Positions 43,569 to 56,884 of a stretch of 64,000 nucleotides of DNA are shown piece after piece. The stretch is from Mycolicibacterium boenickei. GTDB taxonomy: Bacteria; Actinomycetota; Actinomycetes; Mycobacteriales; Mycobacteriaceae. The stretch spans positions 3,906,001 to 3,970,000 of the forward strand of contig NZ_AP022579.1 in the NCBI RefSeq assembly GCF_010731295.1, given 5' to 3'. Under the pieces are notes generated by a model, which did not search any database, was not told the origin of the DNA, and worked only from the letters and a program-made list of their open reading frames with translations. Made by a program: the position numbers and the translations under genes. Positions within the stretch are counted from its first letter, which is position 1, and each line of letters opens with the position of its first letter.

Positions 43569-43834
43569 AGCGAAGGCGCCTGGGGTGTGCCCGGCATGGA
43601 TGACGCGGTTTTCTTGCGGCGCAACAGCACCCGTCGGCTCCCATCTGTATAGGCCCGCACCCGGGTCAGTTCCCAGCCGCGGTACTCGGCCTCGATCGAC
43701 AAGCGGATCGAGGCGCTGATCCTGGTGACATCCGGCGGAAGCCGCAACGGTATCCAGTCGTATTCCTCGGAACGGTCCTCGGCGACGACCTTGTCCCATC
43801 CGGGAGGCATGCGGCCCTGCTGGATGGTGGTCAT
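43565..43834 (-). CDS. DUF5703 family protein
   Basis: An 89-aa small protein, conserved in mycobacteria next to pyrD. It contains [20 protein letters not shown] and a basic end ([11 protein letters not shown]). Function unknown. Its start overlaps the lppL stop (ATGA) and its stop overlaps the pyrD start, so the three genes are translationally coupled. Confidence 0.85.
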   Translation of the reverse strand: MTTIQQGRMPPGWDKVVAEDRSEEYDWIPLRLPPDVTRISASIRLSIEAEYRGWELTRVRAYTDGSRRVLLRRKKTASSMPGTPQAPSL

Positions 43835-44859
43835 CGGCGGCCCGACGCAGTGCGGATCACCTGCACACCGGCTCCCGAGCCGGACACCACGTAGAGGGTG
43901 TCGGTCTTTTCGTCGTAGGCCAGGGAGTTCGGTTGCTGCACGGTTCGATAACGCACCTTTTCCACCGGTATGCCGGTGGAGAGATCGTAACCAATCACCG
44001 TGTTTGCCGCGGTCTGCGACACCCAGGCCAGTTCGCTGGACCCGGCCAGACCGTACGGGGCCGCGGGCACCGGGTACCGCTGCCGCATGATCAGCGGGTC
44101 GGTGCCGAACACCAGGAGCTCGTCGCCGCGGGTGTCGGCGACCAGGACCCGTCCCCGCGGATCGGCGGCCATGGTGGTGGCACCTTCACCGGCTCGCAGG
44201 GCCTGGGCGGCCTTGGTCCCGTCGGGGTTGACGGCCGTCACCGACGTCTGCCCACGATCCAGCACCACCGCGGTGTTTCCTTGTGTGACAAGAGAATCCA
44301 CGCGGGCGAAGATCTTGAGCCGGGCGGCCACGGTGTGGTCGCTGCCCAATGTGTAGACGGCTCCGTCGGCGCTGCCGAGGACGGGATTGCCGTCGGCGCG
44401 CAGGGCGATGGCGGTGAAATCCACGCCATTTGCGCCGTCCACGTCGACTTTGCTGGCCTTGGCTGCCGCCACGTCCACCCGGAAGTATCCGCCCCGGGTG
44501 GACGCCAGGATGTCACCCTTGCCGTCGACGCTGAGCGCCGTGGCCGCGGGCATCAACGTGACGTCACGTGCCGCCTTGCCCGCGGCCAGCAGGCTCAGCG
44601 TTGCCTGCCCTTCCGGCCCGGGGGTCAGCACGGCCAGCGTGCTGGTTGCTGGATCGAACACGGAGCTCGCTGCGTGACCGCGCAATTCCCGGATCTCGCC
44701 GTCCGGCGCGGCCGCGACCGGGGGTGAAACCGCAGCCTGAGCGGGTTCGATGGTGGGCGGCGGGGCATCGGCGGGGTTGGACGTGCAGCCCGCGGTGAGC
44801 AGCAGGGCCAGCGCGAGGAGGCCGGCGCGAACTGGCTGACCTGCGGGGATTGGGCGCAA
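43831..44859 (-). CDS. lppL: lipoprotein, LppL-like beta-propeller
   Basis: A 342-aa exported lipoprotein. The signal peptide ends in a lipobox LLTAGC with the lipidated Cys at residue 25. The mature part is a repetitive beta-propeller-like domain (NHL/YVTN style, with [26 protein letters not shown] and [11 protein letters not shown]). Its place before pyrD matches M. tuberculosis lppL. The start appears to be TTG 44859; no ATG gives the same signal peptide. Ligand or partner unknown. Confidence 0.85.
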   Translation of the reverse strand: MRPIPAGQPVRAGLLALALLLTAGCTSNPADAPPPTIEPAQAAVSPPVAAAPDGEIRELRGHAASSVFDPATSTLAVLTPGPEGQATLSLLAAGKAARDVTLMPAATALSVDGKGDILASTRGGYFRVDVAAAKASKVDVDGANGVDFTAIALRADGNPVLGSADGAVYTLGSDHTVAARLKIFARVDSLVTQGNTAVVLDRGQTSVTAVNPDGTKAAQALRAGEGATTMAADPRGRVLVADTRGDELLVFGTDPLIMRQRYPVPAAPYGLAGSSELAWVSQTAANTVIGYDLSTGIPVEKVRYRTVQQPNSLAYDEKTDTLYVVSGSGAGVQVIRTASGRR

Positions 44860-44970
44860 CGGATGGCTCTCGATCGGAAATGGACGGTCGGTGACGTGCA
44901 GGAATCCAGTTTAGGCATGGCCATCGGCCGGAAATGGTCGCGTCTGCAACCAACGCGGCATAAGTCGAGG

Positions 44971-44976
44971 TATGGT
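44971..44976 (+). promoter_or_regulatory. -10 box TATGGT (leaderless)
   Basis: TATGGT ends 6 nt before ATG 44983 with no ribosome site between, supporting that start and a leaderless mRNA. Confidence 0.45.
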
Positions 44977-44982
44977 TCGATC

Positions 44983-45294
44983 ATGACCCTCGCCGCAGAC
45001 CGGGAACTGGGTAACCGAGAGTTTGCTATGGAGGATATTTCCACTGGTGTACACGCCAGTGGGTTTGGCCAAGTTGGCGACGGCCGGAGTTTTTCGTTCC
45101 ACATCGAACGTCAGCAGCTCATGATCGAGGTCTACCGCCCGCGGCTGTCCGGCCCGGTTCCGCTCGACGACGACGTGGTGGCCGTGGCCACCCGCAAACT
45201 GACCGACATCGACCTGACTGATGAACGCAGTCTGTCGGCAACGGTGCGCGACGCGGTGGCCGACGCGCAGCCGGTTTCGCGCACCGCTCGCTGA
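44983..45294 (+). CDS. conserved hypothetical protein (Rv2137c-like position)
   Basis: A 103-aa acidic protein; no domain recognised. It contains [18 protein letters not shown] and [20 protein letters not shown], suggesting a small alpha/beta fold. Divergent from lppL and 37 nt before uppP, as in M. tuberculosis. An ATG at 45028 is an alternative start, but the -10 box fits 44983. Confidence 0.7.
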   Translation: MTLAADRELGNREFAMEDISTGVHASGFGQVGDGRSFSFHIERQQLMIEVYRPRLSGPVPLDDDVVAVATRKLTDIDLTDERSLSATVRDAVADAQPVSRTAR

Positions 45295-45318
45295 CGCATC
45301 GCAGCCAGGTCGCCACGG

Positions 45319-45324
45319 TACGGT
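45319..45324 (+). promoter_or_regulatory. -10 box TACGGT (uppP)
   Basis: TACGGT ends 7 nt before GTG 45332, consistent with a leaderless uppP transcript. Confidence 0.4.
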
Positions 45325-45331
45325 CGTCGTC

Positions 45332-46180
45332 GTGACTGACGTCGGTGCCATGTCCTGGCTGCAAGTGGTTGTGTTGTCGATTGTCCAGGGGCTCACCGAG
45401 TTTCTGCCGGTCTCGTCCTCGGGGCACCTCGCGATCACCTCGCGGGTGTTCTTCGACGACGACGCGGGCGCCTCGTTCACAGCGGTCACCCAGCTGGGCA
45501 CCGAGCTCGCGGTGCTGGTGTACTTCGCCCGCGATATCGGTCGCATCATCAAGGCCTGGTTCAGCGGGTTGTTCAACGCGGTGCACCGGTCTGCCGACTA
45601 CTGGCTGGGCTGGTGGGTGATCATCGGCAGCATCCCGATCGGTGTGTTCGGGCTGCTGTTCAAGGACGAAATCCGTACCGGCGCACGCAATCTGTGGATC
45701 GTGGCCACGGCGCTGATCGTGTTCTCGGCGGTGATCGCCGCGGCCGAGTACTACGGCAGGCAGGTGCGCCGCGTCGAGCAGCTGACCTGGCGCGACAGCA
45801 TCATCGTCGGCCTGGCCCAGTGTCTGGCCCTGGTGCCGGGCGTGTCGCGTTCCGGCGCGACCATCAGCGCCGGGCTCTTCCTGGGCATGGAGCGCGAGCT
45901 GGCGGCCCGGTTCGGTTTCCTGCTGGCGATTCCCGCGGTGTTCGCGTCGGGACTGTTCTCGCTGCCCGATGCGTTCCACCCGGTCGGGGAGGGAATGAGT
46001 GCCAGCGGAGCGCAACTGACGGTGGCCACCGTGATCGCGTTCGTCGTCGGCTTCGCGGCGATCGCCTGGTTCCTGAAATTCCTGGTGTCCCACAGCATGT
46101 ACTGGTTCGTGGGCTACCGGGTGGTGCTCGGCGTGGTGGTGCTGGCACTGCTGGGTACCGGAGTGGTGGCCGCGCAATGA
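45332..46180 (+). CDS. uppP: undecaprenyl-diphosphatase (BacA/UppP)
   Basis: A 282-aa integral membrane phosphatase that recycles polyprenyl diphosphate for cell-wall synthesis. Both signature regions are present: [13 protein letters not shown] near the N-terminus and [10 protein letters not shown] in the middle. About eight hydrophobic segments. GTG 45332 or ATG 45350 may be the start; the -10 box favours GTG. Followed after 13 nt by the phosphatase gene, same order as in M. tuberculosis. Confidence 0.95.
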   Translation: MTDVGAMSWLQVVVLSIVQGLTEFLPVSSSGHLAITSRVFFDDDAGASFTAVTQLGTELAVLVYFARDIGRIIKAWFSGLFNAVHRSADYWLGWWVIIGSIPIGVFGLLFKDEIRTGARNLWIVATALIVFSAVIAAAEYYGRQVRRVEQLTWRDSIIVGLAQCLALVPGVSRSGATISAGLFLGMERELAARFGFLLAIPAVFASGLFSLPDAFHPVGEGMSASGAQLTVATVIAFVVGFAAIAWFLKFLVSHSMYWFVGYRVVLGVVVLALLGTGVVAAQ

Positions 46181-46193
46181 CGGAGGAGTCGAT

Positions 46194-46865
46194 ATGACGG
46201 TGATCCTGCTGCGGCACGGCCGTTCGACGTCGAACACCGCGCATACGCTCGCGGGCCGAAGCGAGGGTGTCGACCTCGACGAGCGCGGCGTCGAGCAGGC
46301 CGCCGGCCTGGTCGCGCGTATCGGGGAACTGCCGGTGACCGCCATCGTGCACTCGCCCTTGCTGCGCTGCGAGCGCACGGTGGCGCCGCTGGCCGAGGCG
46401 CTCGCCCTGCAACCCATCGTCGATGACCGGCTCACCGAGGTGGACTACGGCAGCTGGACCGGCCGCGCCATCGGCGAGCTGGTCAAGGAGCCGCTGTGGG
46501 CGGTCGTACAGCAGCAGCCCAGCGCCGCGGTGTTCCCCGATGGTGAGGGGCTGGCTCAGGTGCAGGCCCGGGCGGTGGCCGCGGTGCGGGAACGTGACCG
46601 CGCGCTCGCCGAACAGCACGGGGCCGACGTGTTGTGGGTGGCCTGTACCCACGGTGATGTGATCAAGGCGGTGCTCGCCGACGCTCTGGGTGTGCACCTG
46701 GACGGGTTCCAGCGCATCACGGCAGACCCCGCGTCGATGAGCGTGATCCGCTACACCGAGGTGCGCCCGTTCGTGATGCACATCAACCACACCGGTGCCC
46801 AGTTGAGCGCCGGACTGGCGGCCAAACCCGCCACCGACGCCGTGGTGGGTGGGTCCACCAACTGA
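46194..46865 (+). CDS. histidine phosphatase family protein (Rv2135c-like)
   Basis: A 223-aa protein of the phosphoglycerate-mutase-like superfamily. LLRHGRS carries the phospho-accepting His8; the partner His is in ACTHGDV. RSEGVDLDERG and SPLLRCERT are also family features. The group, often annotated MSMEG_4193 family, is adjacent to uppP and DUF3090 in actinobacteria. An acid or phosphoester phosphatase is likely; substrate unknown. ATG 46194 follows GGAGG. Confidence 0.9.
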   Translation: MTVILLRHGRSTSNTAHTLAGRSEGVDLDERGVEQAAGLVARIGELPVTAIVHSPLLRCERTVAPLAEALALQPIVDDRLTEVDYGSWTGRAIGELVKEPLWAVVQQQPSAAVFPDGEGLAQVQARAVAAVRERDRALAEQHGADVLWVACTHGDVIKAVLADALGVHLDGFQRITADPASMSVIRYTEVRPFVMHINHTGAQLSAGLAAKPATDAVVGGSTN

Positions 46866-46900
46866 CCCGCGGCTTCGCTACCGGTATTTTGGAAGGTGCC

Positions 46901-47488
46901 ATGGCCCGCGCAATTCATGTTTTCCGCACTCCCGACCGCTTTGTGGCCGGGACCGTCGGCCAACCCGGTAACCGGACGTTCTACCTGCAGGCTGTCCACG
47001 ACAAGCGGGTGATCTCGGTGATCCTGGAGAAGCAGCAGGTCGCCGTGTTGGCGGAGCGGATCGCTGCCCTGCTGACCGAGATCAACCGCCGTTTCGGCAC
47101 CCCGATCCCGCCGGACACCGGCGAGGTGAGTGATCTGCTGCCGCTGGTCACCCCGGTCGACGCCGAGTTCCGCGTCGGGACGATGGGACTGGGCTGGGAT
47201 TCGGAGGCACAGACCGTCGTGGTGGAGCTGCTCGCGGTCTCCGAAGGCGAATTCGACGCGTCGGTGGTCCTCGACGACGCCGAGGACGGCCCGGACGCCG
47301 TGCGCGTGTTCCTCACCCCTGAGTCGGCGCGGGAGTTCGCCACCCGCTCCAACCGGGTGATCTCCGCCGGCCGCCCGCCCTGCCCGCTGTGCGATGAGCC
47401 GCTGGACCCCGACGGTCACATCTGCGTGCGTACCAACGGCTATCGCCGCGGCGAGGTGGCCGGGTCCGAAGATGACGCAGATTCCTGA
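46901..47488 (+). CDS. DUF3090 family protein
   Basis: A 195-aa protein starting MARAIHVFRTPDRFVAG after GGAAGG. The C-terminus has CPLCDEPLDPDGHIC, a Cys/His set likely to bind zinc. Conserved in actinobacteria together with the next gene; function unknown. Its stop lies 17 nt inside the next gene. Confidence 0.9.
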   Translation: MARAIHVFRTPDRFVAGTVGQPGNRTFYLQAVHDKRVISVILEKQQVAVLAERIAALLTEINRRFGTPIPPDTGEVSDLLPLVTPVDAEFRVGTMGLGWDSEAQTVVVELLAVSEGEFDASVVLDDAEDGPDAVRVFLTPESAREFATRSNRVISAGRPPCPLCDEPLDPDGHICVRTNGYRRGEVAGSEDDADS

Positions 47489-48296
47489 CGGCCATACCGA
47501 CGACGGTGCGGTACTGGCCGACGGCGAACTGACGGTGATCGGCCGAATCCGGTCGGCCAGCAACGCCACTTTCCTCTGCGAGGCAAACCTGGGTGACCGG
47601 CAGGTGCACTGTGTGTACAAGCCGATCCGGGGTGAGGCGCCGCTGTGGGATTTTCCCGACGGCACCTTGGCCGGCCGTGAACTGAGTGCGTATCTGGTGT
47701 CGGCCGCCTTGGGCTGGAACATTGTGCCCCGCACCATTATTCGGGATGGTCCGGCCGGGCCCGGGATGCTGCAGCTGTGGGTGGACCAACCCGGGGACCA
47801 GGTGGGGGACCAGCCCGGTTCGGGTCCCGATCTGGTGGACCTGCTGCCTGCCGGGCACCTCCCGCCGGGGTTCCTGCCGATCCTGCAGGCCTACGACTAC
47901 GCCGGCGACGAGGTGACGCTGGTGCATGCCGACGATCCCCGGCTGTTCCGCATGGCGGTGTTCGATGTGCTGATCAACAATGCCGACCGCAAGGGCGGGC
48001 ACATCCTGGCCGGTCTCGACGGGGCCGTGTACGGCGTGGACCACGGCGTGAGCCTGCACGTCGAGGACAAGCTGCGGACGGTGCTGTGGGGCTGGGCCGG
48101 CAAGCCTGTCGACGACGACACCCTGGCCGACATCGCCGCGCTGCGGGACGGGTTCGCCGGCCTCGCGGAGCAGTTGTGCGCACACATCACCGAAGCCGAG
48201 ATCGCCGCGTTGCGGTCGAGAGTCCTTGGGTTACTGCACAATCCGGTGATGCCGACGCCCGATAGGCACCGGCCGATCCCGTGGCCGGCCTTCTAG
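47472..48296 (+). CDS. SCO1664 family protein (kinase-fold, Rv2133c-like)
   Basis: A 274-aa protein with a PI3/4-kinase-like fold: CVYKPIRGE contains the nucleotide-binding Lys, FDVLINNADRKGGHIL the catalytic-loop Asp/Asn and YGVDHGVSLH a DxD-like metal site. Family role is not established. ATG 47472 overlaps the DUF3090 gene by 17 nt, and the two families regularly occur together. Convergent with the DUF2628 gene, overlapping by 4 nt. Confidence 0.87.
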   Translation: MTQIPDGHTDDGAVLADGELTVIGRIRSASNATFLCEANLGDRQVHCVYKPIRGEAPLWDFPDGTLAGRELSAYLVSAALGWNIVPRTIIRDGPAGPGMLQLWVDQPGDQVGDQPGSGPDLVDLLPAGHLPPGFLPILQAYDYAGDEVTLVHADDPRLFRMAVFDVLINNADRKGGHILAGLDGAVYGVDHGVSLHVEDKLRTVLWGWAGKPVDDDTLADIAALRDGFAGLAEQLCAHITEAEIAALRSRVLGLLHNPVMPTPDRHRPIPWPAF

Positions 48297-48700
48297 CGGG
48301 CCCGCCCGAACCCCTCGAACGGATTCCACGACTGGCTACCGCGCACCACGTGCAGGTAGTAGGCGTAGTTCGCCGTCGACATCGCGAGCGCCCCGATGGC
48401 GATTCCGGCGGACCGCCCGATCGCGTCGCTGACATCGAGGATCGCCAGCACCGCTCCCGCGGCGATCGCGATTCCCAACAGTGTCAATCCCTTGCGCCAC
48501 ATGCCTTTGACGAAGAAGTAGATCGGGCCGAACAGGAACGCCAGGATGTTGGAGGTGAGCCGCAGCTTGGCCATGAAGCTGAGATTGCGGTAGGCGGCCT
48601 TGGCTTCGGGGCTTGAGCCGGGCAGACCGTAGGTGTGGAAGAAATCGAATTTCCAGCGCCACGAGTCGGACAGGTTGTCGACAGGCGTCTGCTCGGTCAT
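48293..48700 (-). CDS. DUF2628 domain-containing membrane protein
   Basis: A 135-aa protein with an N-terminal cytoplasmic region (KFDFFHTYGLPGS) and about three hydrophobic segments (NILAFLFGPIYFFVKGMWRK, then GIAIAAGAVLAILD). FGPIYFFVKGMWRKG is the DUF2628 signature. Function unknown. ATG 48700 has GAGGAG upstream; divergent from cysQ. Confidence 0.85.
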   Translation of the reverse strand: MTEQTPVDNLSDSWRWKFDFFHTYGLPGSSPEAKAAYRNLSFMAKLRLTSNILAFLFGPIYFFVKGMWRKGLTLLGIAIAAGAVLAILDVSDAIGRSAGIAIGALAMSTANYAYYLHVVRGSQSWNPFEGFGRAR

Positions 48701-48780
48701 GAATCTCCTCTGTAGCGGCGGCGGGACCTCACCTTACTGGTGCAACCGGCCCCGCCAACGCACCAATTCGGTGCGCCACC

Positions 48781-48786
48781 GATACT
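48781..48786 (+). promoter_or_regulatory. -10 box GATACT (cysQ)
   Basis: GATACT ends 6 nt before GTG 48793, and no ribosome site is present; leaderless start likely. Confidence 0.5.
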
Positions 48787-48792
48787 TGGTCG

Positions 48793-49554
48793 GTGCACGC
48801 GACCGACGCCGACCTGGCTGCCGCAGTGGCCAAGGAGGCCGGTGAGCTGTTACTGGCCGTGCGCGAGGAGGTCGGCTTCTACGATCCCTACTACCTCGGT
48901 GACGAGGGCGACCGCCGCTCCAACGCACTGATCCTGGAGCGTCTGGCCCAGGCCCGCCCCGGTGATTCCGTGCTCAGCGAGGAGGCGGTCGACGACCTGT
49001 CCCGCGTCGAGGCCGACCGGGTCTGGATCGTCGACCCGGTAGACGGAACCCACGAATTCTCCTTGCCTGGCCGGGAGGACTGGGCGGTGCACATCGCCCT
49101 GTGGCAGCGGTCGGTGGGGGTCGACGGCGGCCTGTCCGACGCGGTGGTGGCCCTGCCCGCCCGGGGTGAGGTGTACCGCAGCGATACGGTCACCCCGCCC
49201 GGCCCGCGGCGGCCCGGCCCACTGCTGATCACCGCGAGCTCGAATCGCCCCCCTGCGGTGCTGTGGCGGATGCGCGAGCAGCTCGACTTCCGGATGGTGC
49301 GCATCGGCTCGGCCGGGGCCAAGGCGATGGCCGTGGTGCGCGGTGACGTCGACGCATACATCCATGCGGGTGGGCAGTGGGAGTGGGATTCGGCCGCACC
49401 CGCGGGGGTGGTGCTGGCCGCGGGCCTGCACGCGTCCCGGCTGGACGGGTCGGAGCTGCGCTACAACCGTGCCGACCCGTACCTGCCCGATTTCGTCATG
49501 TGCCGCAAGGAGCTGGCGCCGATTCTGCTGGAGGCGATCGGGGTGGCCCGGTGA
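48793..49554 (+). CDS. cysQ: 3'(2'),5'-bisphosphate nucleotidase CysQ
   Basis: A 253-aa Mg-dependent phosphatase of the IMPase fold that removes PAP formed in sulfate activation. [12 protein letters not shown] holds the metal-binding Asp residues, LSEEAVDD the Glu, and [15 protein letters not shown] the third metal Asp. Length and position before mshC match M. tuberculosis Rv2131c. The start is a leaderless GTG. Confidence 0.93.
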   Translation: MHATDADLAAAVAKEAGELLLAVREEVGFYDPYYLGDEGDRRSNALILERLAQARPGDSVLSEEAVDDLSRVEADRVWIVDPVDGTHEFSLPGREDWAVHIALWQRSVGVDGGLSDAVVALPARGEVYRSDTVTPPGPRRPGPLLITASSNRPPAVLWRMREQLDFRMVRIGSAGAKAMAVVRGDVDAYIHAGGQWEWDSAAPAGVVLAAGLHASRLDGSELRYNRADPYLPDFVMCRKELAPILLEAIGVAR

Positions 49555-49675
49555 GCATTCACCGCGGCGATTCGGTGGATGTTGCGAATGCGGGAATGAA
49601 ACTGTCCGCGCGGTTGTCTGACTCGGGAGAACTGTGCGGGACCGACCGGCGGGAGGCCGTCCTGAGCGAGCACCT

Positions 49676-49681
49676 TAGAGT
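49676..49681 (+). promoter_or_regulatory. -10 box TAGAGT (mshC)
   Basis: TAGAGT ends 7 nt before ATG 49689. Supports the 412-aa MshC start and a leaderless transcript separate from cysQ. Confidence 0.45.
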
Positions 49682-49688
49682 CGAGACC

Positions 49689-50927
49689 ATGCGATCGTGG
49701 TCGGCACCGTCAATCCCGGTGCTGGAGGGGCGTGGTCCGCAACTGCGGTTGTACGACAGCGCCGACCGGCAGGTACGTCCGGTGACCCCCGGGCCGACGG
49801 CCACCATGTACGTGTGCGGCATCACCCCGTACGACGCCACCCACCTGGGGCATGCGGCGACCTACCTGACCTTCGATCTGGTGCACCGGCTGTGGCTGGA
49901 CGCCGGACACACCGTGCACTACGTGCAGAACGTCACCGATGTGGACGATCCGCTGTTCGAGCGGGCCGACCGCGACGGCATCGACTGGCGTGACCTCGGT
50001 GACCGGGAAACCCAGCTGTTCCGCGACGACATGAGCGCCCTGCGGGTGCTGCCGCCGCACGACTACGTCGCGGCCACCGACGCGATCACCGAGGTGGTCG
50101 AGCTGGTGGAGAAGATGCTGGCTTCGGGTGCGGCCTACGTGGTCGACGACCCCGAATATCCCGATGTGTACTACCGCGCCGACGCCACCGTGCAGTTCGG
50201 TTACGAGTCCGGCTATGACCGCGAGACCATGCTCCGGCTGTTCGGCGAGCGCGGCGGTGACCCGGACCGCGCCGGCAAGGGGGACGAGCTCGACGCCCTG
50301 CTGTGGCGGGCGCAGCGGCCCGGTGAGCCCAGCTGGCCGTCACCCTTCGGTGCAGGCCGGCCCGGTTGGCATGTCGAGTGCTCCGCCATCGCGCTCACCC
50401 GTATCGGCTCGGGCCTCGACATCCAGGGCGGCGGCAGCGATCTGATCTTCCCGCACCACGAGTTCTCCGCCGCGCATGCCGAATCAGTCACGGGGGAGCG
50501 GCGTTTCGCCCGCCACTACGTGCACGCAGGCATGATCGGCTGGGACGGGCACAAGATGAGCAAGAGCCGCGGCAACCTGGTGCTGGTGTCGAGACTGCGC
50601 GCCGACGGCGTCGATCCGTCGGCGGTCCGTCTCGGGCTCTTCGCCGGCCATTACCGCTCGGACCGGTTCTGGAGCGACGAGGTGCTCGCGGAGGCCAATG
50701 CCCGGCTCGCGCACTGGCGCAGCGCCGCCGCGCTGCCCGCCGGGCCCGACACCACCGATGTGGTGGCCCGGGTGCGTCAGTACCTCGCCGACGACCTGGA
50801 CACCCCGAAAGCACTTGCCGCACTGGATGGTTGGTGCACCGACGCACTGACCTACGGCGGCCATGACACGGCAGCGCCGCGGCAGATCGCCGACCTGGTG
50901 GACGCGCTGCTGGGGGTTGAGCTCTAG
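49689..50927 (+). CDS. mshC: cysteine-1-D-myo-inosityl 2-amino-2-deoxy-alpha-D-glucopyranoside ligase (mycothiol synthesis)
   Basis: A 412-aa ATP-dependent ligase joining Cys to GlcN-Ins in mycothiol synthesis, derived from cysteinyl-tRNA synthetase. [17 protein letters not shown] contains the zinc Cys43 and the HIGH-like motif, [10 protein letters not shown] is the second zinc-site segment and KMSKS the ATP loop. It is shorter than CysS (no anticodon domain), and the sequence tracks M. tuberculosis MshC (414 aa) closely. Longer in-frame starts are rejected because the protein would extend into cysQ. Confidence 0.97.
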   Translation: MRSWSAPSIPVLEGRGPQLRLYDSADRQVRPVTPGPTATMYVCGITPYDATHLGHAATYLTFDLVHRLWLDAGHTVHYVQNVTDVDDPLFERADRDGIDWRDLGDRETQLFRDDMSALRVLPPHDYVAATDAITEVVELVEKMLASGAAYVVDDPEYPDVYYRADATVQFGYESGYDRETMLRLFGERGGDPDRAGKGDELDALLWRAQRPGEPSWPSPFGAGRPGWHVECSAIALTRIGSGLDIQGGGSDLIFPHHEFSAAHAESVTGERRFARHYVHAGMIGWDGHKMSKSRGNLVLVSRLRADGVDPSAVRLGLFAGHYRSDRFWSDEVLAEANARLAHWRSAAALPAGPDTTDVVARVRQYLADDLDTPKALAALDGWCTDALTYGGHDTAAPRQIADLVDALLGVEL

Positions 50928-50953
50928 GTCTCGTCGGCTGCGCCCCGGTGCGG

Positions 50954-50959
50954 TACGTT
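50954..50959 (+). promoter_or_regulatory. -10 box TACGTT (SDR gene)
   Basis: TACGTT ends 6 nt before ATG 50966; a leaderless start is likely and favours 50966 over 50948. Confidence 0.4.
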
Positions 50960-50965
50960 GCCGCC

Positions 50966-51850
50966 ATGGGTTCTGTGAACGGGAAAGTCGTCTTCATCAC
51001 CGGCGGTGCCCGCGGCATCGGCGCCGAGGTGGCCCGCAGGCTGCGGCGCAGGGGCGCCAAACTGGTGCTCACCGACCTCGACGAGGCGCCGCTGAGCGCA
51101 TTGGCCGCCGAACTCGGTGAGGAGCACGTGCTGACCGCGCTGGCCGACGTGCGCGATCTGGCCGCCATGCAGAAGGCCGCCGATGCCGCCGTCGAGCGAT
51201 TCGGCGGCATCGACATCGTCATGGCCAACGCCGGTATCGCCAGCTTCGGCTCGGTCCTGCAGGTGGACCCGGAGGCGTTCAAGCGGGTCGTCGACATCAA
51301 CGTGACCGGGGTGTTCAACACCGTGCGCGCCACGCTGCCTGCGGTCATCGAGCGTCGCGGGTACGTGCTGGTGGTGTCCTCCCTGGCGGCGTTCACCTCG
51401 GCACCCGGACTGGCCGCCTATCACGCATCCAAGGCCGGCGCCGAGTACTTCGCCAACACGTTGCGCCTGGAGGTGGCGCACCGCGGCGTCGACGTCGGCT
51501 CGGCACACATGAGCTGGATCGACACCCCGCTCGTGCAGGACGCCAAGTCGGATCTGTCGGCGTTCCGGGAGATGCTGTCCAAGCTGCCCCCGCCACTGAA
51601 CCGGACCACCACCGTCGACGCCTGTGGCGCGGCCTTCGTCAAGGGCATCGAGGGACGCAAGAAGCGCATCTACAGCCCGGCATGGGTCGGGGCGTTCCGC
51701 TGGATCCGGCCGTTCGTCACCACGCCGCTGGCCGAGCGCGACATCCTCAAGTTCACCCCGACACTGCTGCCGAAACTCGACGCCGAAGCCGCCGCGCTGG
51801 GCCGTTCGACCAGTGCCCGCATCGAGGCGCTGGAGAAGCCGGAGAGTTAG
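50966..51850 (+). CDS. SDR family oxidoreductase (Rv2129c-like)
   Basis: A 294-aa short-chain dehydrogenase. FITGGARGIGAE is the cofactor site (NAD(P)), ANAGIA the structural motif, and YHASK (catalytic Tyr and Lys) follows VVSSLAAF. The C-terminal extension beyond the core (~40 residues) matches the mycobacterial Rv2129c-type group. Located after mshC as in M. tuberculosis. Substrate unknown. Confidence 0.92.
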   Translation: MGSVNGKVVFITGGARGIGAEVARRLRRRGAKLVLTDLDEAPLSALAAELGEEHVLTALADVRDLAAMQKAADAAVERFGGIDIVMANAGIASFGSVLQVDPEAFKRVVDINVTGVFNTVRATLPAVIERRGYVLVVSSLAAFTSAPGLAAYHASKAGAEYFANTLRLEVAHRGVDVGSAHMSWIDTPLVQDAKSDLSAFREMLSKLPPPLNRTTTVDACGAAFVKGIEGRKKRIYSPAWVGAFRWIRPFVTTPLAERDILKFTPTLLPKLDAEAAALGRSTSARIEALEKPES

Positions 51851-51937
51851 GGGCCTTTCGACGCTGAGCGGCCAGTTATGACACGTGATCCGGCAGTATC
51901 CCGTGCACCAAGTGGCCGCTCGGCGGGAATCGGGAAT

Positions 51938-52816
51938 TCATCGGCCGCGACGCCGCAGGTAGCGCTCGAATTCCGCGGCCAGCGCGTCGCCGTCGATCTT
52001 GCCGAGCACCTCGTGCATGTCGACCTCGGCGTCGCCGCGCTGTTCCAACGAGGCGACGTACTCCGCGATCTCCTCGTCCTCGGCGGTCATCTCGGTGACA
52101 GCCTGCTCCCACTCCTCGGCCGCCACCGGCAGGTCGGCCAGCGGCACCTCGACGTCGAGCACGTCCTCGACCCGGCGCAGCAGGGCCACGGTCGCCTTGG
52201 GGCTGGGCGGCTGCGAGACGTAGTGCGGCACGGCGGCCCAGAAGGTGACCGCCGGGATACCGGCCTGCACGCAGGCGTCCTGGAATACCCCGGCGATCCC
52301 GGTCGGGCCTTCGTAACGGGTCTCTTCGAGGCCGAAGAACTTCGCGGAATCGGCTGAGTACGCCGAACCCGACACCGGCACCGGCCGGGTGTGCGGGGTG
52401 TCGGCCAGCAGCGCGCCGAGGATCACCACGGTCTGCACGTTGAGTTTGTCGGCGATGGCCAGCAACTCGGCGCAGAAGGTGCGCCAGCGCATGTTGGGTT
52501 CGACGCCGTGCATCAACACCACGTCGCGGTTGCTGCCCGGGGGCCGGCAGTGCGAGATCCGCATCGATGGCCAGACCAGTTCCCGCGTCACGCCGTCGAC
52601 CTGGCGGATCACCGGGCGGTTCACCTGATAGTCGTAGTACGACTCGTCGTCGATCTCGACGATCGGTTGGGCTTCCCAGATCGCATCCAGGTGGTCCAGT
52701 GCGTCACTGGCCGCGTCGCCGGCGTCATTCCAGCCCTCGAAGGCGGCCACGATGGTGGCGTCCTTCAATTCGGGCAGGTTCAGCGGCCGGCCGGCGGTCG
52801 GATACGACGGTGTCAC
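51938..52816 (-). CDS. PAC2 family protein (Rv2125-like)
   Basis: A 292-aa protein of the PAC2/proteasome-assembly-chaperone-like family, conserved in actinobacteria. It has AAFEGWNDAGDAASDAL at the N-terminus, VVLMHGVEPNMRW and a long acidic C-terminal helix (EEWEQAVTEMTAEDEEIAEY). It may help proteasome assembly or act as a hydrolase; the role is not proven. The start is GTG 52816, with a TACGCT -10 box ending 6 nt upstream (52828-52823). Confidence 0.9.
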   Translation of the reverse strand: MTPSYPTAGRPLNLPELKDATIVAAFEGWNDAGDAASDALDHLDAIWEAQPIVEIDDESYYDYQVNRPVIRQVDGVTRELVWPSMRISHCRPPGSNRDVVLMHGVEPNMRWRTFCAELLAIADKLNVQTVVILGALLADTPHTRPVPVSGSAYSADSAKFFGLEETRYEGPTGIAGVFQDACVQAGIPAVTFWAAVPHYVSQPPSPKATVALLRRVEDVLDVEVPLADLPVAAEEWEQAVTEMTAEDEEIAEYVASLEQRGDAEVDMHEVLGKIDGDALAAEFERYLRRRGR

Positions 52817-53094
52817 ACCCTCAGCGTAAGCCTTGGCGGGTGCCGATGAGTCCGTTGTGCGGGCGGGTCGCCGCCGCGTCGAACAGCGGTGTTTGATAGA
52901 CCGACTACGCTGTTTCATATCGCGATCCCCACGCGGGCCGGGTCGATCGCGGCGACGAGTTGGGCGTCCACACGTCTGTCGGATGACGACGTAGACTCTT
53001 CTGGTCGAGAGGCGTTGCAACGGTTCCGGGTTCTTGCCCGTTTCCGCCACGCTCGGCAGAGTCAAGGACGCCTTCCGCTACGGAAGGAACGCAT
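52817..53094. other. 278-bp divergent region upstream of metH
   Basis: No gene. A possible -10 box TAGACT lies near 52991-52996, giving a ~100-nt metH leader. GGAAGGA sits just before GTG 53095. I looked for a cobalamin riboswitch (B12 box) and did not see one. Confidence 0.5.
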
Positions 53095-56832
<3,738 letters not shown>

Positions 56833-56848
56833 CGAGGCCGAAACCCGG

Positions 56849-56873
56849 TGCGCCCCAATGGTTCACGGGCGCA
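56849..56873. terminator. hairpin between convergent metH and NAD(P)-binding gene
   Basis: TGCGCCC and GGGCGCA pair perfectly around an 11-nt loop in the 52-bp convergent gap. There is no U-tail on either strand; it may act as a weak bidirectional terminator. Confidence 0.45.
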
Positions 56874-56884
56874 GTCGGGTCGGT

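Noticed and set aside
52817..53094. Cobalamin or SAM riboswitch upstream of metH
   Set aside because: No B12 box or typical multi-stem pattern could be found; only a plausible promoter and ribosome site.
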